Shown: piece by piece, positions 1 to 10,579 of the stretch
How the letters are laid out: the number at the start of each line of letters is the position of its first letter
Position numbering within the stretch: position 1 is the stretch's first letter
NCBI GenBank assembly: GCA_028274465.1
Contig: CM051455.1
Coordinates: 98,216,365 to 98,280,364 of the forward strand
Length of the DNA: 64,000 nucleotides
Direction of reading: 5' to 3'
Source of the DNA: Plantago ovata
Lineage: Eukaryota > Streptophyta > Magnoliopsida > Lamiales > Plantaginaceae
Made by a program: the position numbers and the translations under genes
Notes under the pieces: generated by a model
Told to the model about the DNA's origin: nothing
Database searches by the model: none
Seen by the model: the letters and a program-made list of their open reading frames with translations, nothing else

Positions 1-2
1 TA

Positions 3-968
3 GCCGAGGTTTATCGCGATGAGATAATTAAGCTACATGGCACTCCGGTGAGTATTGTGTCTGATAGAGATCCGAAGTTTGTCTCGAGATTTTGGAAGCA
101 GGTACACGAAGGCTTGGGTACTAAGTTGAATTTGAGTACCGCAGCACATCCGCAGACGGATGGTCAATCCGAAAGGACCACTCAAACTCTAGAGGATCTA
201 CTGAGATTGTGTGTGCTGGATCACCAAGGAAGTTGGGCACAACATTTGCCATTGGTTGAGTATGCTTATAATAACAGTTATCAAGCATCGATTGGTATGG
301 CACCGTTTGAAGCGCTGTGTGGTCGGAAATGTAGATCACCGCTGTACTGGGATTTGGAGGATCGAATTTCTACACCGGTAGCTGGAGAGAGGACTCTCAA
401 TGAGATGATACAAGAAACCTTGGAAAAGGTTAGGCTTATCTGGGACCGATTGAGAACTGCTCAAAGTCGACAAAAGAGTTACGCCGATAATCGTAGGCGA
501 GATTTGGAGTTTGAAGTTGGTGATTTTGTCTTTCTCAAGCTATCTCCGAGAAAGGGAATTGTTCGTATGGGTCGTAGAGCTAAACTGAACCCTCGGTATG
601 TGGGACCATACGAGATCATTGAGAGAGTTGGCATTGTGGCTTATCGGTTGCAACTACCCACTACTATTACTGGGATTCACAATGTCTTCCATGTATCTCA
701 ACTGAAGAAGTACTATCTTGACCCGTCGCACGTGATTCAACCCGAGGAAGTGACTATTGAGGAGGATTTATCTTATGTGGAGCAACTGGTTCGTATTCTA
801 GACCAAAAGGTGCAACAACTCCGTAACAGGCAAATCAAGCAAGTAAAGGTTCTGTGGCGAAATCATCAGTATGAGGAGGCAACCTGGGAAAGTGAGGATG
901 ACATGCGCCGGCAGTATCCCGAGCTCTTCAACTTTTCAGGTGCGAATTTGGGGACCAAATTCCTTTAA
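3..968 (+). CDS. pol polyprotein, partial: integrase end and chromodomain
   Basis: Open from the window edge to the TAA at 966-968; the true start is outside. The visible protein covers the second half of the integrase core, with the second catalytic Asp in SDRDPKF and the catalytic Glu in DGQSERT, then the GPF-like C-terminal region (EVGDFVFLKLSP, NPRYVGPYEI). The last ~60 residues (VEQLVRILDQK to EEATWESEDDMRRQYP) are a chromodomain, which in this family directs integration to heterochromatin. No frameshift or stop is seen here, so the copy may be fairly young. The stop lies 11 bases before the 3' LTR, as is usual for these elements. Confidence 0.9.
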   Translation, partial: AEVYRDEIIKLHGTPVSIVSDRDPKFVSRFWKQVHEGLGTKLNLSTAAHPQTDGQSERTTQTLEDLLRLCVLDHQGSWAQHLPLVEYAYNNSYQASIGMAPFEALCGRKCRSPLYWDLEDRISTPVAGERTLNEMIQETLEKVRLIWDRLRTAQSRQKSYADNRRRDLEFEVGDFVFLKLSPRKGIVRMGRRAKLNPRYVGPYEIIERVGIVAYRLQLPTTITGIHNVFHVSQLKKYYLDPSHVIQPEEVTIEEDLSYVEQLVRILDQKVQQLRNRQIKQVKVLWRNHQYEEATWESEDDMRRQYPELFNFSGANLGTKFL

Positions 969-979
969 GGGAGGAAGAG
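967..979 (+). other. polypurine tract of the chromovirus
   Basis: An all-purine run (AAGGGAGGAAGAG) lies directly before the first base of the LTR, where plus-strand DNA synthesis is primed in LTR retrotransposons. Confidence 0.8.
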
Positions 980-3590
980 TGTAACGCCCCGTTTTTTTTT
1001 AATTTATTTATTTATTATTTTATTATTTAATTATTTAATTTAATTAATTAATTATCGAAGTAAATTATTTATTCGGTAATTATTTAATTCTTTTCGCGTA
1101 AACGAGTTCGTTTCGTTACGTTTGGACAGAACTGGAAAGACTGGACATTTTGACTCTTTTGGCCCATTCTAGTGGCCCGGTCAACTTGGTCCTTGACCGG
1201 CCCATCTGACTATTAACCCTAACCCTAAACCATTACCTCCATCCTCATTCATTTGCTTGCCGTCAAACAAAAAGAAAGAGAGAAAGAAAGAAAGAAAGAA
1301 AAAGGAGAGAGAGAAGAGAGTTTTCGTTGCTGCTGCTACTGTTCCGGTCTGTCTAGCCCCGCCGCCCGTGCTTCGCCGTGCGTCCGTTCCGGCCCGTCCA
1401 AGCCGCCCGTCCGCACTGTCGATTCAGTCGTTCCGATCCGCCGTGTGCCGTGCCGTTTTGCTGCGCCGCCGCCGCGTCGTTCCGTGCTGTCCAGATCGAT
1501 CGATCCGTCCCGTCGCCATTCGTTTCTTCTCCTTTGTTCGTCGACTGCCGCCTTCGCCCGTGTCTCGCCGTGCCGTCCTCAAGCTCCGTTTCCGTTTCGT
1601 TTTCCCAGTAAGCTCGCGCCCCTTTTTCCGTTTTGATTGGTGGTTTCCGATTCTTGTTGACCCGTTCCGTGATTGGCAGTCACGCTCAGTCCGATTCGCT
1701 CGCGCCGCCGGTTCCGATCGATCCGTTCGCTCAGCGCCACCGATCTTGTACGTCTAGTCCGGTCAGATTTCGATCTCGATCGGTAAGCTTTTGTCTTGAC
1801 CTTACGTGTTTGGATTCAGATCTCGATTGAATCTGGATTTAATCTTTTTGGTTATCTTTAATTCGCAGATTGTTTCAATCCCCTTTCCATTCGAAGGTAA
1901 TTTCGATCCCCTTTCTGTTTCTTTCGATTTACGGTTCGCATTCTGTTTTGGACATTTTTTCCCTGGACCGTTTTGCCCTTGTACATTCTGGCCATGTTAT
2001 TTTGATTCGAACTGAGAACCGGGACTTAGGATTTGTCAGATTGTTGTTGCTGTTGTTGGACTTGTTTTGTTGTTGACCTCGTATGTTGACCGTATTGATT
2101 TTTGTTGACTTCGAAAAGGACTGACTGGACTTTAGGGAATTAATCTGAACCTTGTGGACTGATTTAGGAAGTCTGAAAACCTAAAGGACCTTTTTGCAAT
2201 TAAACTTTGACCGTAGTTGACTGACAGAGGACTGTTTCGTAAACCTTTTTATTCTGAGGGGACTGATATGTACGTTTGGAAACCTGCTGGACTTGTTTGT
2301 ACTTTATGATTTCAAAAAGGGTCTTTTTACAATTTACCACTGAGGGTATTTTAGTAATTTTCAGAGACTGAAAACTAAAAGAGTATTTTCTGAAAACTTT
2401 TCAACTGAGTTCTGCTTTTGTACTTTAGGAGTGACTTGACTTGCTAGCCTAGTTGGTTAGGTTCTTGCTTGACTAACTTAGAGGTCCCGAGTTCGAACCC
2501 CCTTCTTTACCACTTCTTTACCGACCTTTTTCTTTAAGTTTGTTCGGCTTCTAGAGTGTAACTAGTTACTTTCTTTTAGGTTCTCCGTCGTTCGTTAACT
2601 CTTAAGATCACTGCTCGTTGGAGATCTTTTGCATGCAAGTTAAGGTGAGTGTTCACCCCTAAACTTATCTATTTGCGAAAAACTGGAAGGCTATGTGACT
2701 ATCTGTATCTACTACTATATAAACTGTTTTACTGTATGCTTCCGCGTAAAAGTAACTAAGTCCTACGTATGACTATTTACTTTCTTTGTTTCTTGCTACT
2801 CTGTTCTGGATTAACTTTTCTGCAGGAACACTTCTCGGTGTCTTATTGTTCGTATCTGTTTGATCTGTATCTGTTATGTCTGTTTCTGTGTGACTGGTCG
2901 ATTAGGTCGTAATTAGGTAGGCTTGGGTAGTAGAGGACTATCGAGTTTTCTTGATTATTGCCTAGTCTAATCCCTTTTAGGCGCGAGGCAGAAGTCGCTG
3001 AGGTCTATTAGGGTCGTAGGTTCTGTTTCCCCAAAGTACACGGGGGTTTCTGTTTCTGTCCGGAGTTGTGCACCCTCTGGAGGGAGTTATAAGGGCAATC
3101 TGGGAGTAGGAGTAACAAGGCGGGCTGCACAAACGGTCTTCAACTTATCTGTTCTGTCTTTCTATTTGTTATCTGTTTTGTTTGTTTTATTGTTTGCTGA
3201 AAAGGATTTTGATTTCAAAACTGTTTACTTTCTGTTTGTTAACTTAGAACCTCACTGAGATCCTTTATCTCACACTCTCTTTGTTTTCAAAATTCCTTCC
3301 TTCCAGATACTGCTGAGGCTGTACGCGAGTAGGATGCCAGCGACTGAGAGCAGGGTCTAGGATGTCTCTGGGGTTTTGTTTATTTCAAAATAGGAAGATG
3401 AACCTTTTTACTGTCTTCACTAGTTGTTATTCTTTTGAATTCTAAGTTATCGTTGGATATTTACTTGATTCTGTTAGCGCTGCGCGCGTCAAATATTATT
3501 TTGGCAGTTATTGCCGACTGTTGCTTTTAAAGATATTTCGGATTTTCTCTTTCAAGAAATTAATTTGTTTTAAAAACCGACACCGTTACA
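980..3590 (+). repeat. 3' LTR of the chromovirus, 2611 bp
   Basis: Starts TGTAACG and ends CGTTACA, a perfect 7-bp terminal inverted repeat with the standard TG...CA ends. It contains a GA-rich then C/G-rich stretch (about 1260-1800) that makes long but meaningless open frames, and a tRNA-like segment at 2437-2505. There is no second copy in the window, so age cannot be estimated here. Confidence 0.85.
2437..2505 (+). other. tRNA-like (SINE-like) segment inside the LTR
   Basis: An A-box-like TAGCCTAGTTGG is followed about 35 bases later by a B-box-like GAGTTCGAACCC, the spacing and order of a tRNA gene promoter. The acceptor and anticodon stems do not form well, so this is not a functional tRNA. 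It is a tRNA-derived fragment, perhaps an old SINE or an LTR component. Confidence 0.4.
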
Positions 3591-3802
3591 TTATCTATGA
3601 GCTTTCTTGTGAACTTACTGAAAGATAACTATCAGCAATGAACTTTTTGACTCTTATTTGTTTTTGATTATGCAAACTATTTATGCTTACTTATTATTCA
3701 AGTATGTTTACATTAATCAACTGATTTATTCAACATCAAAAACCTCTAAAAGGGTAACAATTAATTTAGCCATGGATTGCTAACATCAAAAAGGGGGAAA
3801 TT
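3591..3802 (+). mobile_element. 3' internal end of a SIRE-like LTR element
   Basis: Matches 16527-16746 over its whole length, including the AGGGGGAAATT purine tract immediately before the LTR. It is therefore the end of the internal region of one copy, cut off on the left by the chromovirus insertion at TTATC. No coding sequence is present. Confidence 0.7.
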
Positions 3803-5327
3803 TGTTAGGAAACTTGTAATTTTGATGAGCAATTAACCATGCTAAATTAAGGAAAGTCCAGTAACTAGTACTCTTAAGGTCCATAAGAATTTAGAATTTT
3901 AAGGACATTGTAAAAGAGGAACGTTTGCTGAAAGACTTAGTGTAGGTACTAGTAAGGTGTTTTCGTTTGCTGATGATGTACATTGTTTTTACAAATGAAC
4001 TATTGAAGCACTAGAACCGCTCTGAAACTTGAAGATTCGAAGACTGAAGACTTAGAAGAATTCTGAGAAAGGTATCTACAAAGGCACATGTTGCTCAGAA
4101 AGTGAGATTTTCAGCAACAGCTCGCATAAGTGAAAATCTATATGACAAAGTAGGTTGTGCTTGCTGAAACTGAGACTGACCACTTGCTGAAAAACATATG
4201 TGACCTCCTTGCTGAAGAGTACTTGCATTTGGCTCCAACGTTCACATTTGAAATTGATTCAAATGAACATTAAATGCAAAGTAGGCACGCGAAGAACATG
4301 AAGACTAGAAGACAAATGAATGACGTTGCTGAAAGTACAAAAGCAAGATAGTGACATCTTAAGGTGCAAAGCCTTAGAATTTGAAATTCAAACGGCTCCC
4401 TAAAGACACTATAAATAGAGGTCATCTGGCAAAGAGTACAAGTGTGTCAACAACGTGATCAAACTCTCACTTGTGCTTTAAACACTCAAACCTTCTATAC
4501 TCTTTACTGCCTATTGATCCGTTCCAAGACTTAAGCTTGAAACAAAAGCTACTTTTGAAGAAGTAGAACATTCACGGCTAAGAAATTAATTAAGTGTTCT
4601 TTGTTTTGAACAAGAACAAGTTTTGACACCAGAAACAACTTAACTTGCTTACTGAAAAGTATTACAAGTTGTGTTTCTTTAGATAACTTGTTATAGATGA
4701 AGAGTTGTACTCAAGTCATCTCATCCCAAACCTCTCTAACTGATAAACACCCTTTTCAGGCGTGAAATTCAGGGGGAATTAATCAAGCATTGTGTTGCTG
4801 ATTATAAGTCCCAAGTTTAGTGGAGAACAAGGTTACAGTTCTCTAGTTAGGTTGGAAACGAAGCAAGTGTGCTTTGGTTTCTGAAAAATCATAAGTGATA
4901 GGATTTGTAAGGAACCTCACATCTTATCTTAGTGGATTCAGTCCTAGAAACGACAAAGTGGATTAGTTGAGAGATTACGCCACTCTCAGATACCACTATA
5001 AAAGTGTTTGTGTGATTTACTTTACCGCATTTAGTTTTCAGCAAGCTACACTTATTTTACACTGACACTCTGCTCACTTGCTGAAACTAGCATTCTCTGA
5101 AAAGCACTTATTGTATAAAGTCTTCCGCACTCTGTTTTTAAAGTACCAATAAACTCGTTACTGAAAAGTAACAAGTACTTACTGAGAAAGTTAAGTACCA
5201 GCAAACTCATTACTGAAAAGTAATAAGCACTTGCTGAGAAAGTTTTAAACGACGAAAAGATTGAAAAGACTATTCAACCTCCCCCCCCCCTCTAGTCTTT
5301 TCTTGTTGTTTAAAGGGACCAACAACA
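3803..5327 (+). repeat. LTR of the SIRE-like element, copy 1 (1525 bp)
   Basis: Starts TGTTAGGAAACTTG and ends GACCAACAACA; TGTT/AACA is the terminal inverted repeat. It pairs with the copy at 16747-18256. Near the 3' end is a C-run (5281-5290) followed by TCTAGTC, a layout seen in long SIRE/Maximus copia LTRs (family knowledge; assignment tentative). Repeats of the type AAGTAATAAGTACTTGCTGAGAA lie at about 5155-5245. It may serve both as 3' LTR of a left copy and 5' LTR of a right copy. Confidence 0.75.
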
Positions 5328-5480
5328 TGGTACCCAGAAAAACCTCATTAGACCACTTCGGGAGATGTAAACTACTAGACTAACTACCCTAACACAAGAC
5401 AAGTAAACGTTCTTTGTGTTGCAACAAGTCATAACGTAACAAGTCAACAACGAGACACAACTTCACTCAAGTGTTTTTTT
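5328..5480 (+). other. possible primer-binding site and leader after LTR copy 1
   Basis: TGGTACCCAGA directly follows the LTR and resembles the initiator tRNA-Met site TGGTATCAGAGC with two to three mismatches. If real, this LTR is a 5' LTR and the sequence starts an internal region. No coding sequence is seen. Where this leader gives way to element A is unclear, somewhere around 5450-5560. Confidence 0.35.
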
Positions 5481-6051
5481 GGTGAGTTTCAGAGCTTGCT
5501 AAAGTTCATTCGAAACAAATCGAGAATCTTTAACACTTCGTTTTAATAAGTCATGCGAATCTAGACCAAGCAAACAAACTTTCCAATCGAACCACCAAAC
5601 AATCCTACACTTTCTCATGCATTCACAACATACCCATCATCATATCATCACTCAAATTCGAAGCCAACAATCATCAAGCAATCATATAGGCAAAAATTCG
5701 AGTACAAGAATTCTCCAAAAATCAAGATGAGCAAAATTCAAAATTACACATCACATCTAGTAAGAAACATGCTCAACAATCAATATCAAACTCATAATCA
5801 CCAATGCATAACACAATTGAAGCTAAATTAAGCAAAATCGCAAATTCAAGAAAGTTAGGGTTCTTGAGGAGTACCTTGATTCCTTAAGAATGATACTAAA
5901 ATCGTGAAATATGATCGATTTAGATGATAGAGGAGGTTATGGGCTCCTTAGAATGCACAAGATTGCAAGAATTGGCGGAGAATTGAGTGAGATTGAGATT
6001 TTTGGGGTGTAAATCGGTCAAGGGAAGAAAAATTGAAGGAGAGGCTTTGTT

Positions 6052-6484
6052 TTCCAAGTGGTCCGCTTGGTTGCCTATATAGGCACCCGAGCGGACCGCT
6101 TCCGGCCACCCAAGCGGGGCGCTTGGCCATTTCCAAGCGGTCCGCTTGGTTACTGGCCAAACTCTCTGGAAATTTCAGAAAGTTTGGTCAGTTTCCAAGC
6201 GGTCCACTTGGAAATTACCAAGCGGAGCGCTTGGCCAAACGAGCCACTTGGGTTTTCCCAAGCGGTCCGCTTGGTAACTGGCCAAACTCTCTGGAAATTC
6301 CAGAGAGTTAGTCAGTTTTCAAGCGGCTCACTTGAAAAAAACCAAGCGGAGCGCTTGGCCAAGCGAGTCGCTTGGCTTTTCCCAAGCGGTCCGCTTGGTA
6401 ACTAGCCAAACTCTTTGGAAATTCCAGAGAGTTAGTCAGTTTCCAAGCGGCTCACTTGAAAAAGCCAAGCGGTCCACTTGAGAC
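6052..6484. repeat. array of CAAGCG...CGCTTG palindromes (element A interior)
   Basis: About a dozen short palindromes, including the 17-mer CCAAGCGGTCCGCTTGG and variants with different centres (GAG, GTC), are separated by near-palindromic CTCTGGAAATTCCAGAG units. Arms CAAGCG/CGCTTG stay constant while centres change. They create spurious ORFs at 6033-6405. Confidence 0.85.
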
Positions 6485-6657
6485 CTGAATGCTCAAACTC
6501 CATTTTTTTCAACTTTTGCTAAATTCAACCCAAAAACCTTGTCTACTCAACAAAAAAAATTAAACGTGCTTCTAAACTATATGCAAGTACCTACAACCTC
6601 GGGTTGCCTCCCGAGAAGCGCCTTTATTTAGAAGTCGTTGGCTCGACTCTTCCCAAC

Positions 6658-8973
6658 TCATGCATGATCAATTTCGCATTGGGTACTAGACTTCCCCGTC
6701 CAAATGCTCTTCAAAGCATCAATTCCCTGCACATCTTGACGAACATAAAGTGCACCGAAAAATCCTACAAATTCGTTAGTATCAACATAAGCACATGAAT
6801 TAACTATGGCTCGCAACGTGTGTTGCTTGCCATTAACCTCAAAACTACATGTACGGCGGTACATGTCTATGACCATATGCACTTTGTTGATGAAGGCTCT
6901 ACCCAAAAGAACCACATCGTTGAGCTTTGCAGAAGATGTAGGCATGACGATGAAATTCGTCTTCACCTGTACACTGACAACTCGAACCACCATATTCTCA
7001 ATCACACCCAATGGCTTCTTCATGGACCCATCCGCCAATTGTACCATACATTTCATGGGTCTCAAGCAAGACAAACCCGACTCTTCATACACATTCAAAG
7101 GTATGACATTCACACCTTCTCCCGTGTCAAGAGTTGACACTATTCCATCCTTCCTTCCCAAGCCAATCTCTACATCAAAGCTCTCTTGGATAGGCACTTC
7201 CACCATATCCACCATCTCATCCTCAGACGATGAGCTTTCTTTCACTTCCTCAACTATCGCATCAGATTGTGCGACTATCTCCTCTTCCATATCCACCTTA
7301 GGAGTCTCAAGCTCCTCACTCACCTTGCAAGTTTCAGTTATCTTGCAACTTGGCACCTCAACTCGTGCATTGTCCCTCACAACCGTAATTTCTACGGACA
7401 GATTAATCACCACGGTTATAGCCATAGCTTTTTCCGTGTTTTCGGGAAATTTCCCCTGCTCTCTACTAGCTCCTCGATCTATCAATTCTTGCAACTTCTT
7501 ATGAAGGTTGCTACTACTAACCTCAAGCTTTTCGAACCGCTGATTGTTAGTAGCCTCATTGCGGTAGTAGTGCTCCATGAACTTGTTCGTTTTAACCACT
7601 AGAGCATTGAGAGAAGAGACAAGAGGCGAAGGGAGCACTCCTCCACCTTGCGGCCCTGAATTAGCAACCGAAGGTTGAGGTGTAGGTTTAGAAGGCAGTG
7701 CTCCTTCATACCAATTGTTCCCATAGCTGAGAGGGCTTCTATCCTGATTCGGCCCATAGGCATATTGATCGGGATTATTAACATAACCACAATTGCCTTG
7801 GTTTTGGTATCCACCTCGTGATCCTTGCCCTCTACGGTTTTGTGGCCTCACGTTTCCATACCCCTGGCCATAATTCACGTCCTCAACACTTTGCTCTCAA
7901 TCGACAACAGCATACACTTCTTGACGGACCTCGTTCTTGACAAATTGCTCTCTATCAAATTTAGAACGGCATAAGTCGGCCGGGTGCCCATAGTTCTTGC
8001 ACACACCACAAAATTCCGTAGAAGGAATAGAAACGCTTTGCCTCAAAGCTTGCTTCACTTCATAGGCGAACCCATCGAACGCATCTTGCTCCACCACTAC
8101 CTTCGCCTCACCTCTTTGCTCCTTTTGAAGCACACGAGCTCTCACATTCCGGTTTTGAGAATTCCGGTACATGGTGTCTAGCTTCAATTGAGCTTGAGAA
8201 GGCGTCAAATCTCCCATACTACCTCCACATATACTATCCACTTGAGATTGAATCTCAGGATGTAAGCCATTGTAAAAGTATTGGAGAAGCTGACCTTTAT
8301 CGTACCCATGATGTGGGCACCGATGTTGCAACCCCATGAATCTATCATAAGCCTCTTGAAAAGCTTCAACATATTTCCAATCAAAGGTGCTAATTTGGCT
8401 CTTCATAGCCATTGTCTTGGAAGCGGGGTAGTACCGTTCCATGAACTTATCAAAGCAAATCTGCCATGTTGTCAAAGACCCTGCCTCTAGAGAATTGAGC
8501 CTAGCCTTTGCTCTATCGCCAAGACCCATAGAAAATACCGTCATACGAAGGTCATCATCACTCACACCAGCCCCTGGTCGCCCATGATGGAGAACAAAAT
8601 TCTCAAGCTCGTTCAAGAACCCAATCACATCCTCATTAGCCATCCCATAGAACTTGGGAAGTTGTTAGATGTGATTCCTGATTTCCAGATGTCTTGTGGC
8701 ATCATTGAGGACAATTGCGGGCCCTCTAGCCCCAATCGTAGGCTTAGTAAGAGTACGAATAGGCTGCTCCTGCATTTCACCTACTAAATAGACAGATTCG
8801 AGAACTAGTTCTGAGAGATGAGAGAAAGATTCCTCCCTAATTCCAGAAGTGGAAGCTCTAGATGCTACCCCCTCAAACTAGAGATTCAAATTCCTCCTTC
8901 TTCTAAGAAACAATCTATCGATCTCGTCCACAAAAGGTTCAACGTAAGGCCCACCCGTTCGGGTTCTAGGCAT
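6658..8973 (-). pseudogene. gag-protease polyprotein of element A, broken by in-frame stops
   Basis: One reading frame runs from an ATG at 8973 to 6658 but is cut by stops near 8880, near 8663 and at about 7895. The middle piece is a Ty3-type gag (core motifs FYNGLHPEIQSQVDSICGG, HRCPHHGYDKG) ending in a CX2CX4HX4C zinc knuckle (CGVCKNYGHPADLC). The last piece has a glycine-rich stretch, then an aspartic protease with the DTGEGVNVIPLNVY active site and the VLLGRAF flap-side motif. Gag packages RNA and the protease matures it; both would act in cytoplasmic particles. Compared with the intact 591-residue copy in element B, this copy is dead. No reverse transcriptase follows. Confidence 0.8.
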
Positions 8974-9100
8974 GCACTCACTTGAAACAAAGAGTAGTGA
9001 GTATCCAAAGCTCAAAGAAATAAAAAACATAAATGAGACAAAGAAGAGGTGTTGGCTGAAAAACCAAAACAAAAAAAACACCAACCAAAGGAGTTATGTC

Positions 9101-9119
9101 CCTGGCAGCGACGCCAAAT
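9101..9119 (-). other. degenerate primer-binding site of element A (tRNA-Asp type)
   Basis: CCTGGCAGCGACGCCAA on the plus strand is close to the tRNA-Asp 3' end CCCCGGCAACGGCGCCA that is perfect in element B. It abuts the LTR, as a primer site should. Confidence 0.6.
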
Positions 9120-10491
9120 TGATGAATCGTTTTTTCACCAGTTAAATTTATTTGTAAGCCAAAGAACACTTATCACTACACAAAACAGAGTGCAATGGAA
9201 AGTTGTCCCCGAATGTTGTTCTCTCGGGACCTAACGTGGCTTTGTTTGAGAGTTTTGTATGATGTTTCAGTCAATGAAATCAGAGTGGTTTTTGAAACGG
9301 TTTTCAACTACAACAAACTAGAATCAGACTTGTTTGTAATCAAAGATGGAAAACGGTTGGTGGTAGAAATCGAATTAACATGTATGGATTACGAATATGC
9401 TCACAGGTTCAGTGTGTAAAACCTTCGACTAAGTCTGCTAAGCAACCGTCTAAACTTTCAAGACACACATCATAAAAGATCACTATCAATACTTTAGAGG
9501 TGTTTGTCACTAACACCATTTATCTAGCATGTTGCAAATCACAAACATACAATCCTATAGCTTTCATTGACCACGAGTTTGTCACATACTCTATTCGAAT
9601 ATATTTTACAGGCAACTATGAATCATATGAAGCAATTTGCTGCAAGATTGAATCACAATCTCATGTAAGCATAAATATAATCCAACACATGTAAATTCGA
9701 CATTCTACCACCAACACAAAGAATTTAGCTACTCATATTCAATAATGAAAACATGAAATCATATGAATTGTTACAGAAAGATATTTGATCAAACTACTAG
9801 ACAAGAGATTGATACAAAGTTACCACCAAAGCTGTCACTATTCGGTGGAAATTGATAGAAACCTCTCCGTAGATGAATATAGCATGCAATCCTATGGCCA
9901 AATCCTCAATCCAATGTGAATTACAATGTAAATCTCAGTTCTAGGGTGAAAATTGGGACTTAGAGCTCTCCAAAATTCGAATGCTGAAGTCTGAATATGA
10001 AAAAACTAACTGAAAATGTGTTTTAAAGACAGAATCTCGATTCTGTAACTACAGCCAAGCGGACCACTTGGCTGCTTCCAAACGGACCGCTTGGGTGCTT
10101 GGCAGATTCTCTGGAATTCCAGAGATTTCCATGCGGAGTGCTTGGCTTCCAGAAGCGGCTCACTTGCTTTGTGGGGAAGATTTTGACTTGGAAGCTCAAT
10201 CCATTGCCCACGATCGGCCCTCGGGTGCCTTGGACTCGTCCTTATCAACACTTATTGGGACTCAAGCACTCACGAACAAAGCCACGGAGGTCGAGGAACT
10301 TCAACGGGGCCATTTTGCATAAAAAAATGCTCGTTTTTAGCTCCAAAAACACCGTTTCGTACCTAAGTGCCTGAAAATGCAGAAAACACAAAATGTGACA
10401 CTATTCTACAAAACTAACCAAAAACCAAGGCAAAAATATAGCAAAAGAAGGCAAAAAAGACAAGATGAACGCGTAAAAAATACGTTCATCA
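9120..10491 (-). repeat. 5' LTR of element A (1372 bp)
   Basis: On the plus strand it starts TGATGAATCG and ends ACGTTCATCA, matching the LTRs of element C (51147-52532, 55901-57305) over most of its length and those of element B in end sequence. It contains palindromes near 10056-10175, among them the perfect 18-mer TCTCTGGAATTCCAGAGA. The following CATAC may be the target duplication. Confidence 0.8.
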
Positions 10492-10579
10492 CATACTTCA
10501 AAATTGAAGGGAAGTCCGACTTGAACTTAATAGTTTCACAACTATCTTCTACTAAGATACTTGGAAACTAGGGGACATA
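10492..10579 (+). mobile_element. 3' internal end of a Tat-type gypsy element with polypurine tract
   Basis: Matches, in inverted orientation, the sequence at 32820-32910 next to the other Tat LTR. It ends with a purine-rich tract (AAACTAGGGGACATA) directly before the LTR. The rest of this Tat copy is missing on the left. Confidence 0.7.

Larger units (their letters stand above)
1..3590 (+). mobile_element. 3' end of a Ty3/gypsy chromovirus (Tekay/Del-like)
   Basis: The right end of an LTR retrotransposon whose left part lies outside the window. In order it shows an integrase end with a C-terminal chromodomain, a polypurine tract and one long LTR. Integrase plus chromodomain defines chromoviruses; the 2.6-kb LTR fits the Tekay/Del group (lineage inferred). 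The base after the LTR starts TTATC, the likely 5-bp target duplication; its partner would be upstream of the window. The sequence from 3591 onward matches the region just upstream of the LTR at 16747, so this element is inserted in the 3' internal region of another LTR element. Confidence 0.85.
5480..10491 (-). mobile_element. element A: decayed gag-protease (TR-GAG-like) LTR element, 3' LTR lost
   Basis: Reading on the minus strand: 5' LTR (10491-9120), degenerate tRNA-Asp primer site, broken gag-protease ORF (8973-6658), then a non-coding tail with an array of CAAGCG palindromes. No reverse transcriptase or integrase is present. The 3' LTR expected on the left is missing, so the left border is approximate. 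The sequence next to the 5' LTR (10492 onward) is the 3' end of a Tat element, the apparent target, with CATAC as candidate TSD. Confidence 0.7.

Noticed and set aside
1207..1229. Telomere-like CCCTAACCCTAAACC
   Set aside because: Only about two units, inside an LTR; not a telomeric tract.
1253..1830. Several overlapping long ORFs on the plus strand
   Set aside because: They lie in a GA- then C/G-rich stretch of the chromovirus LTR; Arg/Ser/Pro-rich with no domain.
2437..2505. A functional tRNA gene
   Set aside because: A and B boxes are present but acceptor and anticodon stems do not pair.
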